Positions 6,051 to 6,428 of a stretch of DNA of 6,428 nt are shown piece after piece (position 1 is the stretch's first letter; every line of letters begins with the position of its first letter). The DNA is from CAVQGZ01 sp964356295 (GTDB lineage Bacteria; Actinomycetota; Actinomycetes; Jiangellales; Jiangellaceae): assembly GCA_964356295.1 (NCBI GenBank), contig CAYHHE010000109.1, positions 1 to 6,428 on the forward strand, written 5' to 3'. The notes beneath the pieces were generated by a model, which was given only the letters and a program-made list of their open reading frames with translations, did no database searches and was not told where the DNA came from. A program made the position numbers and the translations under genes.

Positions 6051-6377
6051 GTGAATCGCCCCGCGCTGACGGCGGGATGGACCAGGCCCCGCGGCCCGGT
6101 CCGGTTGGTCGGGGCTCGGGTCATCCCCAGGGCGACGAACTCGACCTACCCCGCGGTCGCCCGGCTGCTCGACCTGCACGCCGACGACGAGCTGCCGGAG
6201 GTCGCCCGCGGGTCGGGGTGATCCCTGGCCGAGTACGCCACCCAGGTGCGCGACCGGCGGCTCTGGGTGGGCCGAGCCGAGCGCCTCGCCGACGCACTCA
6301 CATGCCACGGGCAGGGCTATAGCGTGAACGCTCACTGGTGCCCCCTTCGCGCCTCGCTCCGGGCCGGCTGGCTCTAG
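6051..6377 (+). pseudogene. SAM-dependent methyltransferase, N-terminal half, with in-frame stop at motif I
   Basis: From GTG 6051 the frame reads VNRPALTAGWTRPRGPVRLV, GARVIPRATNSTYPAVARLL, DLHADDELPEVARGSG, then TGA at 6219-6221 and, still in frame, SLAEYATQVRDRR. This follows the start of class I methyltransferases, where RPxGxxxRLVGxxM leads to LLDLRPDDELLDVACGSG, the SAM-binding motif I, then a residue and FLAEHA. Against that pattern I see Leu to Pro, Cys to Arg and a stop at the next codon, the profile of a decaying gene. After about 6260 similarity is lost; the frame closes at TAG 6375. The stretch from motif I onward that should follow is not here; a matching piece lies about 1 kb upstream at 4989. 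No ribosome binding site precedes GTG 6051, and the frame is open back to about 5951, so the true start is uncertain. Confidence 0.6.
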
Positions 6378-6428
6378 GACGCCGATGAACAACGTGGGTG
6401 GCCGCGGGTGGAGGCGAGGAGGGCCTCT

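Noticed and set aside
5958..6392. Minus-strand open frame of 144 codons
   Set aside because: It is antisense to the methyltransferase N-half, begins without a ribosome binding site and reads as low-complexity Arg/Pro/Gly sequence.
6374..6428. Possible new gene start at ATG near 6384 (NNVGGRGW)
   Set aside because: Only about 15 codons remain before the edge, with no convincing ribosome binding site or recognisable sequence.

Overview
The window is GC-rich DNA (well over 65% by eye) with GTG starts and families typical of high-GC Gram-positive bacteria: a FitA/VapB-like antitoxin, a hemerythrin-tailed P1B-ATPase, the C-terminus of an STAND-type WD40 protein and a small zinc-ribbon protein. 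It is most likely actinobacterial; genus cannot be told from the sequence. Only four genes look intact or merely cut by the edge. At least four other stretches are recognisable pieces of broken genes, so this is an accessory region in decay.

Layout, left to right. Minus strand 1-193: 5' part of a ribbon-helix-helix antitoxin gene, cut by the left edge, with a promoter and paired GGCGCC palindromes abutting its start codon. 211-600: nothing I can support. Minus 601-825: a 74-residue Cys/His protein. Minus 857-1292: C-terminal third of a beta-lactamase-family serine hydrolase carrying a frameshift. Minus 1448-2485: C-terminal seven blades of a WD40 propeller with no start, lying in the same frame directly behind the stop codon of the next gene. 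Minus 2486-4822: the centrepiece, an intact 778-residue P1B-type metal ATPase with a TPCP metal-site motif and a fused C-terminal hemerythrin-like domain (P1B-5 class; Ni/Fe-linked in the studied relatives). Plus 4989-5650: the C-terminal half of a SAM-dependent methyltransferase, frameshifted. Minus 5654-5872: an intact 72-residue two-helix membrane protein with a strong ribosome binding site. Plus 6051-6377: the N-terminal half of the same kind of methyltransferase, interrupted by TGA exactly after motif I.

Functionally only the metal ATPase can be assigned a clear job: export of a transition metal (Ni/Fe/Co class) with a di-iron-type domain that may sense iron, oxygen or redox state. It appears to be a single-gene unit with its own promoter; the genes behind it are remnants. 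The antitoxin implies a VapC/FitB-type PIN toxin just past the left edge. I see no CRISPR array, tRNA, rRNA or transposase. The most unusual items are the hemerythrin fusion, the methyltransferase halves in reversed order (C-half upstream of N-half), the WD40 remnant fused in frame behind the ATPase stop, and the probable leaderless promoter-operator of the antitoxin.
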